This document shows, in pieces, positions 23,229 to 35,900 of a DNA stretch of 64,000 bases. Below the pieces are notes generated by a model. It was given only the letters and a program-made list of their open reading frames with translations, did no database searches and was not told where the DNA came from. Position 1 is the stretch's first letter. The number at the start of each line of letters is the position of its first letter. The position numbers were made by a program, and so were the translations under genes. Source of the stretch: Rhea pennata (lineage: Eukaryota > Chordata > Aves > Rheiformes > Rheidae); the NCBI RefSeq assembly GCF_028389875.1, contig NC_084678.1, forward strand, positions 13,608,899 to 13,672,898. Direction: 5' to 3'.

Positions 23229-26200
23229 CATCTTGATTTTGTTAAAATCCAATCACAGTCTCTTACAAGCTACATCAAGAGAATCAATGAATACTTCGCA
23301 TTTTCTTCACATTTGGGAAGCAAACTGAGTTCAGTAGAGCAGTTTGATTATTTCCCAAGACAAGGTATGCATAAAATTTACACTAATTCAGATTCTAAGG
23401 TTCCTATTTTAGTTAGATTATTTCTCTGCTTCAGAAAGAGGAATGTGAATGTTATAGAAGTGAACTGACAGCTGATCACCTAGGCAATATGTGCAATACG
23501 TCCTGTTCCTGGATCCCCTGTTCGTTCTTCTGCCTGTGAGATACAAGAGAATATGAAAGATAGTTTCATGAGTACTGTGAATTCAAGTGGCAGTTTGTCT
23601 GCTACAATTTCTATTTAACTACAGCAGCTAGGGACCTGGTCCTATTAAAATAAAGAAGAAATGCTAAAGAATGTTTTGCACTTTCATTTCTTAAATGAAA
23701 TATTTATTGAGCAGCATTGACTTCATTCTCAGAAACCTATCACAGTGAACTATTTATGAGAAGTGAGCTGAGGTCTGACAGACCAGACTTTTCAAGTGGA
23801 TCCTTCCCATTGTGTTGTAAAATGAAAAAGTAGTAAATATTAAATTCTATATATAGTTAAATTGCACTTTTATTGGTTGATCTCATCTTGATTGTAAGAT
23901 ATTTAGCTGTTTCTATTCTTTCATTGTGCCTACCTGATCTTCAGCTTTGTAAAATTTCAAAGCATGGATTTAATGTAATTTAAAATGTGATAATATTAAT
24001 AAATACAGTAATAAACTAGAGTATTTTACAGTACATTAAAAAACCAATGCTCAGGAATAGTTTAAGAAATATTTTTAGTGGCTTTTTTGAGACCAAATGT
24101 GAAATTTTAAATTGTTAAAGAAATTTAATATATAGTATTATATTTACATATCCAGTGTTTGTTATATTACAGTTAAAAAAAAAATTGTAGTTGCATGTAC
24201 ATTCTGTTCTATGCAATTAAAGTGAAACTTAATCTGACGTGCTCAACGATCAAATAAATTGGCTGTGTCAGAGGTGTGGTGACACTAAAGTGGTCGGCAT
24301 TCAGTTACCAGCAACTGCAGAGCAGTAGCACATGCTTCTGTTTGCTTGTTTCAGACTCATCGTGTAGGTCAGCTTTTTGGGATCAAAGGGTCCTGCATCC
24401 AATGCTTGAATTTCAAATTTTGGCCAAATTCTGCAAGCTTTTATTACGTGAATTTTCCTGATTCAGTAGTGAAATTTAGTAGAACTGCTGTTGCTAATAA
24501 GTACTGTTATCAGTGCACTATTCTGGCACACTATTAAGCATCAAAAGCAAAGTGACCAGGATCAACTCCATAATCAACGTGGCAAGTTTTTCTAAACAAA
24601 TTCTGTTAGAAGTTGTAATTAATTAGCATGTTATTATAGCATTGAGTATTAGTGTATACTGAATTTTCTTCTGAGAATTTGTTGCATATTGGTGTTTCCC
24701 TAAGTTACAAGGAAAGCTTGTAGATACATGCACATTTTGCATGGTCAATTCCTAAAAAATAAGTAGTGTTTCAATTTGCCTTGAACAGAGCAAAAGTGGC
24801 AAAAAGAGAAGGAGATTGGAAAGTTTTATTTTAATGTGCTTGTAGTCTGAAGGACATGAATCTGTTCTTGGGTGCTGAAAAGTTAAGTAGGCAAAGATGT
24901 TGATGCCACTTAAATAAATCTGAAAACTTGTTAAACATTGAGCTCTGATCTGGTAAGTTTGTCTCACGTGGTAATCACACAAGTATAATTTCTGTTCATT
25001 GATGATTTAGTACTTCTTACACAGTCCCTCTGTTCCTACACAGAAATGCAAACTTTGTGTTAGCCTTAATAAACAGCTCTGAAACTAAGCAGGCTCACAA
25101 GGATTGGATTTTATCCTGCAGTACTTTTCATTCTGTTTTAAGTTGTACAAATTCTGGCTTTATAGATGAAAAGAGTTCCTTTTATGATGAGGACTAAGGT
25201 TTACATTTCCTTCATTTTGTATTTATGGATATTGTCTTTAAAAGCACCTCTAAACAGAGCAGAAAAGTTTATGACATCAAGTACATTCTGTTTGGAATTA
25301 AAATACGTCCACAGGACGTTTGTGTGGTTATATATTTTTCTTCACTGTACTTAGCAATATGATGATACATTCTTGTGTGTCTAACCCTATTCATATATTC
25401 ACGGTATTTTTGAAGAACATTTTTTCTATGATTTGAGATATTTAAATGGGGCAATTCTCTTTTCTAGATAATTTAAACATTTAATGTTCTGTAGTACTAT
25501 CTAGAGAGCTAATACACTCAGGTTGCATTTTAAATAAAATAGCTAGATTCTACTTCAGTTACACTAGTATAAACTTTGAATAACTATTTTCAGTGAAAAT
25601 ACCCTGTAACAAAGCTGTAACAAAACCGAATTTTGCTCCCACCATTTTCCTTACTAATGGTGTACCCTATTATTAATGCTTAACACTAAGAATTTTAAAA
25701 CAATAGAGTTCTCTTTACATGATTCTTTTCTCTCTATTGCCTGTAATCATCTGCAGTGAAATACTGTGGTCACTTAGAGAGTTGTTCCCCACCTTGTGGT
25801 AGCTTTCAGTTAAAGACTGATGTTTACGCACAATGTCTCCCAATCCTCATTTTGTAAGAAATCGAGCTTTTGCAGCTATTCACTGAGAAGTTATGCACCA
25901 AAGAGGGAGCATTTGTGTGAGTGATATTTAACATCCTGGGAAAAGGAGGTTCATGTATGATGTGGAATCATCTTCCTCATGTGGAAGAGACTTGCAAGGC
26001 AGACTCAGATCAGTCTCTACCACTGGTTCACTATCCTAAATCGGGGTGTCCACCTCTAAGGCTGATAAAAGTTCAGCAGTAGTGGGGTGACACTGCTTCT
26101 GGAAGAAGCAAAAGGCCCAGTAATCTTTGCAAGCAAGACAGGAGGCCCCAACTCCTGTGAGTTTAGAGCAAATGGGTTGCCACAGCTTGGAAGCTCTGGT

Positions 26201-27091
26201 CTCCCACGACTGCCTCTCCCAACATGCTGCAACTAGCTCCTGGCCCTACTATTAATCTGTGTGCTAACTCTGCCTCTGCTGCTTCCTGCTGACCTGTGGC
26301 CAACGTGATGGAACAGGGGTAATAATGTTGCACACTTTTATTTGGCTTCAGACTTCTTAATTATGCCTTAATCTTGTCCCTGCACACTCCCTTTCTGTGC
26401 ATCATTTAGTGTTGTTTGAGGTAATTTATACCTTGCATTTGCTGTTTAAAGAATCTTGTTTTATGAGATAGAGAATATTTTGATGGGAGTTTCTTCAGTT
26501 ATTGTGTGATATTAGAATTCTACAGTATAAACTGCCTATGGTGTAATTTTTTGGCTTATTTTTCAAAGGTGTTGAGCCTTTGCTGATCTCATTGGAGTTG
26601 GTGGATTTTCTTGCAGAAGGAAACCACCCTGCCCAGAAAGAATGGAACTTTGTTGACTGGCAATTGTGTGGCTCAGTTTTTGATGTCTGGTAATCATGTG
26701 TTCTTATTTATTCGAAGTTTCTCTTCCCCCCCCCCCTTGTAATTTCATTGGAAATCATCTTGTACCCTATAAGTTACTCTTTACTTTATTAATAAAGTGA
26801 GATACTGCATTTTTGTTACTTGTATTTTTTTGGATCTTCCACAAGATGGCACCTGTGAATTTTTCTTTTAAAATTTTTCTGTTACAGCAGCCTAGGAAGC
26901 TGAGCTCCAGGGTATCTCAGCTATATTCCTACTGATAGGCAAGCTAGCTAGTTAAAAGCTACATGATTATTTCTGTTCATGGCAGTAATTCTGCACAGTA
27001 ACATGGCAGTTACTTCTGTAATTGCTGTTTTAAGGCATCATAATACATGAAAATACAGACCATACTTCATCATATTGATATCCCTCATTCT

Positions 27092-27131
27092 TCCTCTCTC
27101 CTCTTCTCTCCTTCTTTCCTTCTTTCTCTCC
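27092..27131. repeat. CT-rich low-complexity tract
   Basis: Polypyrimidine run made of CTCT and CTTT blocks ending in CTCTCC. Confidence 0.7.
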
Positions 27132-27974
27132 AGAGAGAGATTTAAAAGAAAGTAATTAATAAATTTGACATTCTCTGTTACAATCTCCAGGATACTTAGA
27201 TCCTGATCCAATGAACAGCAGAGACATGGATAAATGCTTGCATCACTGGGGTGTTTACCACTTTCTCATTTTGCTTAGATGGACAAATGCATTTTACTTA
27301 ATTTCAAACGTTTCACAGTTCATATATTCAGCTCTGACTAATCAAGGGGAAACAGGGAGAAAGGTTCAAATGGAAAAATGGTATTATTATTTCTGAAAAT
27401 CCCTTTGCTTTCCTATTCTGAAACACTGTTCCATAATTTAAGAATTAAACAAGACAAAACTCCTTCGTGAGGTATCACACAAGAATTTGACAATCAGAAT
27501 GAAAGAGAGGATACAGCTTTTCCAGGGAAAATGTAACCAACAACCCAGAACAGGCTTTTTCAAGTGTGCTATTGATCAACTCAATCACTGTGTTCAAGGA
27601 AATTGCGCTAAGTATAATGAAGCTTCAGGTTATAAATTTTACTTACTAGTTTTCTTTTCAGCTTACTTAGGCAAGTATCAGTTTGCCCTGGACTGAAAAG
27701 GAGCCGCTCTCCCGTTTGAACCTCTGGAGTGGAATTGCTAAGTTATCTATGTTCCATAATGCCCATGTCCTTTGTCTTTGCACTCACGCTGCATTGGGTA
27801 TTTAGCTTTAGACGTTCATATAGAAGTAGGGTTGTGGAAAAGAAGTTCCTGACCCATATCCATAAAGCACCCTTGGTTAGCAGCCACTGATAGTTAATGG
27901 CCCAGCTTCCACGTTGTATCTCTGAATTTCATTCACATGTTCTAAATTATTGATTCCATTTACTTCGGTGTATT

Positions 27975-28215
27975 CATAGAATCACAGAAAATACTCCAGA
28001 GGGAGTTTTCCTGGTCAACTCATCTGTTCACTTGGAGGCAGAATATGGATAAACCATCTTTGGCAGCTGTTTGTCTGGGCAGTTATTAAGAACTTCCAGC
28101 AGTGGAGAATTTCTCCAGTCTTTCATGATTCTTACTATTTGAGGTTTTGCTGATGTCTAACCTTCATATCTTCTACTATTTAACCCTGTTATTTCTTATC
28201 CTGTTAAAAGTCAAT
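27975..28215 (-). mobile_element. Degraded CR1 LINE 3' fragment, minus orientation
   Basis: Starts with TCATAGAATCACAGAA, the reverse complement of the CR1 3' terminal repeat. It is followed by text resembling the avian CR1 3' region, e.g. a diverged version of the 'failed to... TTTTCCTGATGTCTAACCT' segment around 28145. It is much more diverged than the two other CR1 copies, so older. Confidence 0.6.
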
Positions 28216-29689
28216 CAGTGAAGATTTCCTTCCTTCCTTATTTTCTCCTCCCCACTCATTTTTATTCAAAATATTGTGGCCTATTTGACATCACCTATTG
28301 CTAGTTTTTCTTCACTGAATTGAAGACCAGTTCTTCCCCTAGTCTTCCTTTCACAACTTCCACATCCCCAAATAATTTTTTCCCAATTCTGAAAGGAATA
28401 AACCTTGTGCTCAGTAAGAGTCATACAGAAGGAGTAAGGGAAACCCTGTAATAAATTGTTTTCATAGAAACAATGACATTCTCCACTTTCTCTGTGACTC
28501 AAAATCTTCTTTTTACACAATGTTACAAAACTTAATTTTTAATTCTCTTTTTTATTTATAATAGTTCTCAAGTTGTGCATAAACTTCAGCTTCAGGTATG
28601 CAAGTTCATACTTGCTCAAAGGGTTGCACAGAACAATCTGGTGTTTAAGTAACCTTTTCAGAACCTGTTCTTGGTTCAAAGTCTTAAGTAATATAAAAGT
28701 AACTGACATGGTAATGACAGATAAGAATTGTTCAGGGTACTGCATATATCAGAAGTATTTGTAATAGCATGTCACCATTAAATACGAAGTAGTATGTTTG
28801 CATTTTTGTAAACAACTGCAAAGTTACCAGGAAATCGTATTTCCAAATAACTACTCTTTAATGGAAGCTGCCCGTTTTAGTATAGCTGTATAATGGCTAT
28901 AAAAGTGCAGTAATGACACATTTGATTTGAATGATACTGGAAGTGTCAATTATAAAGCAACCAGAGAAGGCAAAAAAAAAAAGCCTACCAAAGTGGAGTT
29001 GAGCTTTCCTTTGAGTCATTTCAGTATTACAGAACAGAGTTTCATTTTGTTCCTGTTCTATCAGCCAGGCAGAAAGAGCCGCATTTCTCTGGAGCAACTC
29101 TAATGCCTGTGGAACCATAGGCAACGATATAATAAAAATAGAAATAGTGAGATACTGAGAACAGTGAAGAACAGTGGAAACAGATTATGCTATAATAAGC
29201 CATTGTACACAATTCCTAGGCACAACTCAATTGAGAGCATCCAAAATCCTAATCTGTGCCCTCTGAACTGGCACATGGAAGATGGGAATTGTCTGAAAGG
29301 TTCCCTCCTTCAGCAGGGCAGAACAGAAGCTCAGCGTCCTCTGCTCCCACCTCTGCGTTCCAGCCAGCTGTGGTGGGGCAGGGGGTTGTCACTATGCCCT
29401 GCCAAGGGGAACAGCTGAGCTGAGAGCATCTCTGAACAACTGAGACCGATGCTACCTCAAAAAGGCATTAGTACTAGAGGAGATACATTGCTGTGGCTTT
29501 TGTGAAGAGAACAGACACAGTTCCCATGTATGAAGCACAGTTTGGTGTTGCCTAACCTGTTTGAAATAGGAAACCCAGGCTTGCAAGACTCCCGTGGATA
29601 CCGGTACGGTCAATGTACCCTGAGAAGCGCCATTGGGGTAGCCAGCTTGTGCACCAGCACCGACGTAAAACATCATCAAGGCAGACAGG

Positions 29690-29919
29690 AGGGGAGCGGG
29701 GCCGGCTGAACGCTGCTGTAGGCCTGGGATTCACGGAGGAGCCGAGGAGGAGGTGCCCTGAGGAGCAGGTGGCCCTGGCACAGCCCCAGTCCCTCCTCCC
29801 GTGGCTCCAGTGGCTCCATGCTGCCCAGGGGCGGGCGGACGCTGGGGTGCTGCCGGGCCCTCCTGGGGCTCCGCAGCTGGTGGGCGCCTGCCCAGCTCCG
29901 AACCCGGTGCTGCGCCCTT
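29690..29919 (+). promoter_or_regulatory. CDH26: GC-rich promoter region of CDH26
   Basis: GC content rises sharply from about 29690 and stays high to about 30130, bracketing the proposed first coding exon. No TATA box is evident. Open frames up to 249 codons on the minus strand here are compositional. Confidence 0.55.
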
Positions 29920-29952
29920 ATGGAGCAACTCGCTGCGCTGCTTCTCCTGGCG
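29920..29952 (+). CDS. CDH26: CDH26 proposed exon 1 (signal peptide start)
   Basis: ATG GAG CAA CTC ... encodes [11 protein letters not shown] followed by GTAGGT. The short hydrophobic run suits a signal peptide, the phase (0) fits exon 2, and it lies in the GC-rich island. Weak points: the core is short, and an extra exon between 29953 and 31687 is possible. Without the splice the frame continues as a 68-aa open frame. Confidence 0.5.
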
Positions 29953-32900
29953 GTAGGTGTGGGCGCGGGGTGCAGCGCTTGGCTCCCTCCAGGGACGAGA
30001 CCTCTGGCCACCAGGCGAGCTACTGGGCTGCAGCCCCAAGGGTGCAGTGTGCCCCTGAGCGCAGCGCCCTGGGGAACAGTAGCGGCTCTGCTCCCAAATG
30101 CTGGGCTCAGGCCTCGCGTAAAGGGTTGATGGGGAAATGGCCCCATGGAGCTGAGGCCTTCGGCTCCTGGTGAGGATCCTGGGGCATTTGTCCCTGGTGT
30201 CCTGTGGTGTCTCTGCTGCATTTACGATCCCCCATGGTAATTCAGCGGCATTTCCATGCATGTTTCTGTGGGGTTCATGGGTCTGAAGCAGGTTGTTCCT
30301 TACTAACAGTGGCCAAGGCTGGAACGGATACGGCAACAGCTGCTGCCGTGCAGTTGATGCACACAAAGGAGTGTAGAAGCCATAAACCGCATGATTAAAG
30401 CTCTTAGTATACTTAAGAGTGGTTATACACACATGGGGAGTGTGTGCCTGTGTGTGGGAGGTGCTGCCCGGCACAGACAAGGATTAACAAAGTCCACCAG
30501 AGCTGAACCTAGAGCCAAGCTAATAAATGCTACCGTTTGAGTGCTAGGATAAAGCCTTGCTTGCTGTTTCTACACCACAGAGGCTCAGGTCACACAACAC
30601 ATAACAACACAACACACAGCAGCTTCGCAGAATAGCTCCAAAGCATTACTCAGGAGCACCCATTGCTTGGGGGGTGAAGTTAATAACCATGGCAATTCCA
30701 TTAGCCGTTTGTTGCTCCCAAAACAGTTCTGGAGATAAAGGCCTGACCTTTGCCCAGCCTAGGTGGGAATGGCTCTGCTCCATTCTTTAAAGGACACTGG
30801 AGACATTTGACAGAATAGGCTGGTAAAAAGCAAGTGCTCACAGGAATGTGAGAATGAGGAAAAAGAGTACAAGCTATCTTTGAGCAAACGCCAATAGTGT
30901 AATTTGAGTACTATCACACTAGTGGTGGAAGGAAGATTTTAAGTAAAAAGTAATGATGTTTGAAGTTTGTGCAAAAAGTTTGTGCTTATAACAGGACAAA
31001 TCCTGCTAATTAGGGTGGAGTCCCATTCTCAACAATGTATTTTACTCTGGATTACAGACTTTGGTTCAGTTTGGGACACAGAGTAACATGATAAAGTTTT
31101 TGAGAACCTGAAATACTCTCCAGACTTCTTATTTTTTTCAGCAGAAAGTTTACAGTCCTGTCAATACAAATTGTAAAAGCAGGGAGAGACACAGAGGAAT
31201 ATTTCAGAATTTCAATTACCAGGAGCTGATTTGAGAAGAAGCCATAGAGATAACACTCTGGAGAGTGAGATGCAGTGTTTGCATGTTTGTGGGACTGGCA
31301 TCAGCTAACCAAAAAAATCAGTGTCCAAGGTCTCATGCCAATTCACTTGCAATGGGAAGGATGATATCTCTGGAATTTCTATAATTTTCTAGCATTAACA
31401 ATTTAATACAGTGCTGTCAGAACTGAATCAATACATTTCTGTGAAACCAAATTCCTCCTATGCAACATTCATACCAATGTTTTCTAGCTAATCACACTTC
31501 TCACTCAGGACTTCTCTTTTATAAGGTTACTGCTGCCAACACTTTTTCTCATGAAGTTGAAAATTTCCATTTAGGACAAGCTATCCAAAAGAAGACTACT
31601 CAGGTTTGTAGTCAGTGTTATTTAGTAACACATACACAACCACTAGTAGTTAAAGTACAACACTAAATGCACTTCTTTATCCAATAGTGGCTAGATCCTT
31701 ATCAATTGGATGGTCTACATCCTCTACGGCGTACAAAAAGGACATGGGTTATCACCACCATTGTTGTTCAAGAGGAAGAAAAAGGACCATTCCCAAAATA
31801 TGCTGGACAGGTACCAACAAGCTTTTAGTACAAGCTCTTCTCGAACCTCTGTAGAGAGGGTCGTCATCAGTGGTGTGGTGTCTAGTTGGAGGCCTGTGGC
31901 TAGTGGCGTCTCCCAGGGCTCAGTTCTGGGTCCCATCCTGTTCAACTTCTTCATCAATGACCTGGATGAGGGGACAGAGTGCCTCCTCAGCAAGTTTGCT
32001 GATGATACCAAGCTGGGAGGAGTGGCTGGGACACCCGATGGTGTGCTGCCATTCAGAGAGACCTGGACAGGCTGGAGAGCTGGGTGGAGAGGAACCTCCT
32101 GAGGTTCAACAAGGGCAACTGCAGAGTCCTGCACCTAGGGAGAAATAACTCTAGGCACCAGTACAAGCTGCGGGCTGACTTTCTGGAGAGCAGCTCTGCA
32201 GAGAAGGACCTGGGAGTGCTGCTGGATGACAAGTTGACCAGGAGCCAGCAATGTGCCCTTGCGGCCAGGAAGGCCAATGGTCTCCTGGGGTGCATTAGGA
32301 GGACTATTGCCAGCAGGTCAAGGGAGGTGATCCTGCCCCTCTCCTCAGCCCTGGTGAGGACTCATCTCGAGTCCTGCATCCAGTTCTGGGCTCCCCAGTA
32401 CAAGAGAGACATGGAGCTACTGGAGAGAGCCCAGGCTACGAAGATGATCAGAGGGCTGGAGCTTCTGCCCTATGAGGAACGGCTGTGAGAGCTGGGCCTC
32501 TTCAGCCATGGGGAAGAGAAGACTGAGGGGAGATCTTATCAATGTGTATAAGTACCTGAAGGGAGGGTGTCAAGGGGACAGGGACAAACTCTTTTCAGTT
32601 GTCCCATGTGACAGGACAAGAGGTAATGGGCAGAAATTGAAGCACAGGAAGTTCTGCCTGAACGTGAGGGGGAATTTCTTCCCTGTGAGAGTGACGGAGC
32701 ACTGGAACAGGTTGCCCAAAGAGATTGTGGAGTCTCCTTCTCTGGAGATCTTCAAGGCCCGCCTGGATGCAACCCTGTCTACCATGCTCTAGGTGACCCT
32801 GCTGAGCAGGAGGGTTGGACTAGATGATCTCCAGAGGTCCCTTCCAACCTTACTGATTCTATGATTTACCACCAATTCTGCAACAAAATATGAAGGCTAG

Positions 32901-35900
32901 GAGAGGACAAGGATATCACTGTGTATCAGACACTTTTTTTTGACTTCTTTTGATCAAAATTGTTGTATTTAAACAGAACTGGATGGAATCATGTAGTGGG
33001 TAGGGGAGATGATTGCCCCTTTCTTTGGGAAGCTGTTGGCACACTCGGGAGAAAGAAGAGAATATAGTGTAGCAGAGGGGAGAGTCACTGCACAGAGCTG
33101 TGAGCCTGCACAGTGTGCAGAGAGCGTAAAGAATGTAGTGGGCTGCCAGCTGTGCCTCGGAGGAGACAGAGAAGACTGGAAGGAATGTGTTACAACTCAA
33201 AAAACGTTGAATGTAAGCCTGTAAGCAAGATCCTGTCTCCAAAGGCAGAGTAGACAGGAAGAGAACTGGTCTAAAATCTTTTACTTCTGTTCTGTCTTCC
33301 CTACTCACACTGAATTGTGCTATTTCTCTTTTCCAAAGCTGTTCAATAACAAAGCATTTAATGCATCAGTACGATATTTAATCAGTGGACCTGGGGTAGA
33401 TGAATATCCAGAGATTGGATTGTTTTCTATAGAGGATGATGTAAATGGACATGTATATGTACATCGTACCATTGACAGAGAAAAGACTCCATCTTTTCAG
33501 GTAAACACACTTTAAAAGAATACATTCAGCAAATATTTATTGCTTTCTCATTGCCAAATGATATATACCAGCAAGAATCTGAAGGGGGTATTTTTTTGAC
33601 CTCCTTTTCTTATTCTGAATCTCTAAATAAATGCAATGGTGATTGTTTCAGCAGAAACCAACAGGTAACTCCTGCATCACTATCGATTCTATAACTTCTG
33701 TGATATGTTTAGTGTTTTACAGATATCAGTACACTTCTGTTCTGTTGTGTTTTTCATATGACCTAGATCATGGCCTAAAAATGAAAAAAATTGTCCTGAA
33801 GTTCTAAACAGTTTGCAGTTGTAGTGGCCAGAATGTTGGAGTTGTAAACCCCAAAACTGCTATGAAGAGAACAGCACTATTTGGAAGCAAAAGGTTATAT
33901 ATTACAAAAGAAATATAGATAATATTGAAGGAGCTGCAAAGGCAGATTACAATGACTTTACAGATGAGTAAACATATGCTTGTCCTTAAAAAGCAGAAAA
34001 TGGTCATAAGCAGTAAGTGTAATGAATGAAATGCAGTAATGAGTGCATGAATGAAATATGGGAGCGTGGGTTTGTTTTCTTCTTGCAAAAGACCTTCAAC
34101 TGTCCTCTCCTTATGCCTATTCTATGATATGCTTGTGTTCCTGCAGATTGTATATGCTGGAAATTCACAGTTCCATGTGGTTTTCTGTAATGAAAAGATA
34201 AATTTTGGAGTCTTCTCTTCTACTTTACTGGACATGTTGATGTTCCAGTGCAGATACTCAATGCTTGGTTTTAAAACAGAAATAGGTGTAGCAAAGCAGA
34301 CCTCAGCATTCAGAATTTAATTCCCTGCACATGCATGAGGAGGGAACCAAAAAAATCTTAGAAATGCAGCTACAGAAAACTGAGCATACTAGTCAAATGA
34401 GTACTTTAGAATTGGGAAGGAAATGTGAAAGGCTACTCCCTGATCTGGTTTCTGCCCCCGAAGATACTTACAAATTTTATGTTAGGCAGTCATTACAAAT
34501 AATCCAGCTCCATATACTGATTTTAAGTATTGTTAATGCAAAGGATGACCAGTCACGAACCTTGGATGACATTTGAAAGGGCTATCCTTTCAAATGATGG
34601 TCTTTGGGAAGTGAAACAATGGCTTAGCTATGCAATTCAAAGACCTAACCAAATATTTCTGAGCCAGCTTCAACATTAAAAGTGTCTTGTTCCATTCTAT
34701 TCTCTAAACAGATTTCTGTGTTGCTGCTCATTTAGGTACGTTTCGATGTTGTGCACAGAAAAAATGCTGAACTATTGGACCGACCTTTATTTTTCAAGAT
34801 TAAGGTTAAAGATGTTAATGATAATGCACCTGAGTTTTCCAAGAAAGAATTTAACATTACAATAAGAGAGAACCACAGTAAAGGTACGTGTAAGCCAAAA
34901 AAGGGATACTACTGGTTTGTGCACAGGTGCTCTCTTTTTAATTTGTCTTGCATTTTCCTTTCTTGCTAAATCTGTTCTCCTTTTGTATCACTTAAACACT
35001 CATGGATTTAGGGGATGAAGGACTATTTACTACTTCATTTGTTGTCTGATTAACTTCAATGTAGATAAGCATAACGTTGAAGATATTTCGGAAAAACTTT
35101 GAAGTCTTTGTTCCTACCTACAAGCAAAGACTTTAGCAGAATAATCTGAACTGTAGATCTGGAACCTGCACATACACACTGCTTCACGGGATATGGTCAG
35201 ACACACTGTTTGAGAAACATAAAAAGATCCTACAAATACTTTAGCTAGGTGTGCTCACCTAGACAGACATATAGACACATGGAAGTGGTGCCAACTCCTT
35301 AGGAGCTGGCTGAGAGTTGACTTAAATACTGTTGAACATTTCTGATAAGGGAGCTGAGGAGTGCAATACCCCTCTCCATCAGCCTACAGTACTTTAGGCA
35401 AATCTGCCACTCAGATGAGGTGGAGGCCACAGTCTTTGCAGAGATAACCAGAGGTGGGAGAAGATGCAGGAGTTCTGAGGACATAAGTGTCCAAGAGCTT
35501 GCAGCTGTGTCTGAGAAGCTCCATGACAATATTGAACACTTCTATTAATGTCTCAATTCTTCATCGCAGATGAGCCAGTCTTCCAAGTTACTGCCTCGGA
35601 CAAAGATGAAGGAGGCACCGATAATTCTCAAGTGTCCTATTCTCTAATTATGCAAATGCCCATTCTAGATGGATTCACATATAATATTGACCCTACCACA
35701 GGTTTGATACTCCTGTCTGGATGCCTAAATTATGAGGTGATGTAAATATGACAGTTTCTTATCATTTAATGTATGATACACATCAAACAGATACAAGGGG
35801 AGGGGGAGTCTCAAATCCAGCTTTAGAGCTGTGATTGACAAAATCTGGGAATTGCTTCTGAATAAAGTTGGAAATTCTGTTGTTGTTTTTCAGATTGCTA

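Larger units (their letters stand above)
22240..29689. other. FAM217B 3' UTR and intergenic DNA, no coding exon recognised
   Basis: AATAAA hexamers occur at 22774, near 23650, near 23998 and near 24011; I cannot choose the functional one. Small repeats: a 20-bp-unit tandem at 23169-23228, a C11 run near 26726 and a CT-rich tract at 27092-27131. An old minus-strand CR1 fragment lies near 28 kb. Short open frames in this region appear random. Confidence 0.55.

Noticed and set aside
29676-30480. Minus-strand frames of 181 and 249 codons near the CDH26 island
   Set aside because: Compositional open frames opposite the proposed CDH26 first exon, with no homology or splice context.
31141-31230. 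Possible extra CDH26 exon after a good pyrimidine tract ([12 protein letters not shown]...)
   Set aside because: Its frame ends at a stop without a usable donor, and exon 2 already supplies the KR-W region.
31710-32792. Three consecutive frames that could be taken for a host gene
   Set aside because: They are the frameshifted reverse-transcriptase region of a CR1 LINE fused to the tail of CDH26 exon 2 read out of frame.
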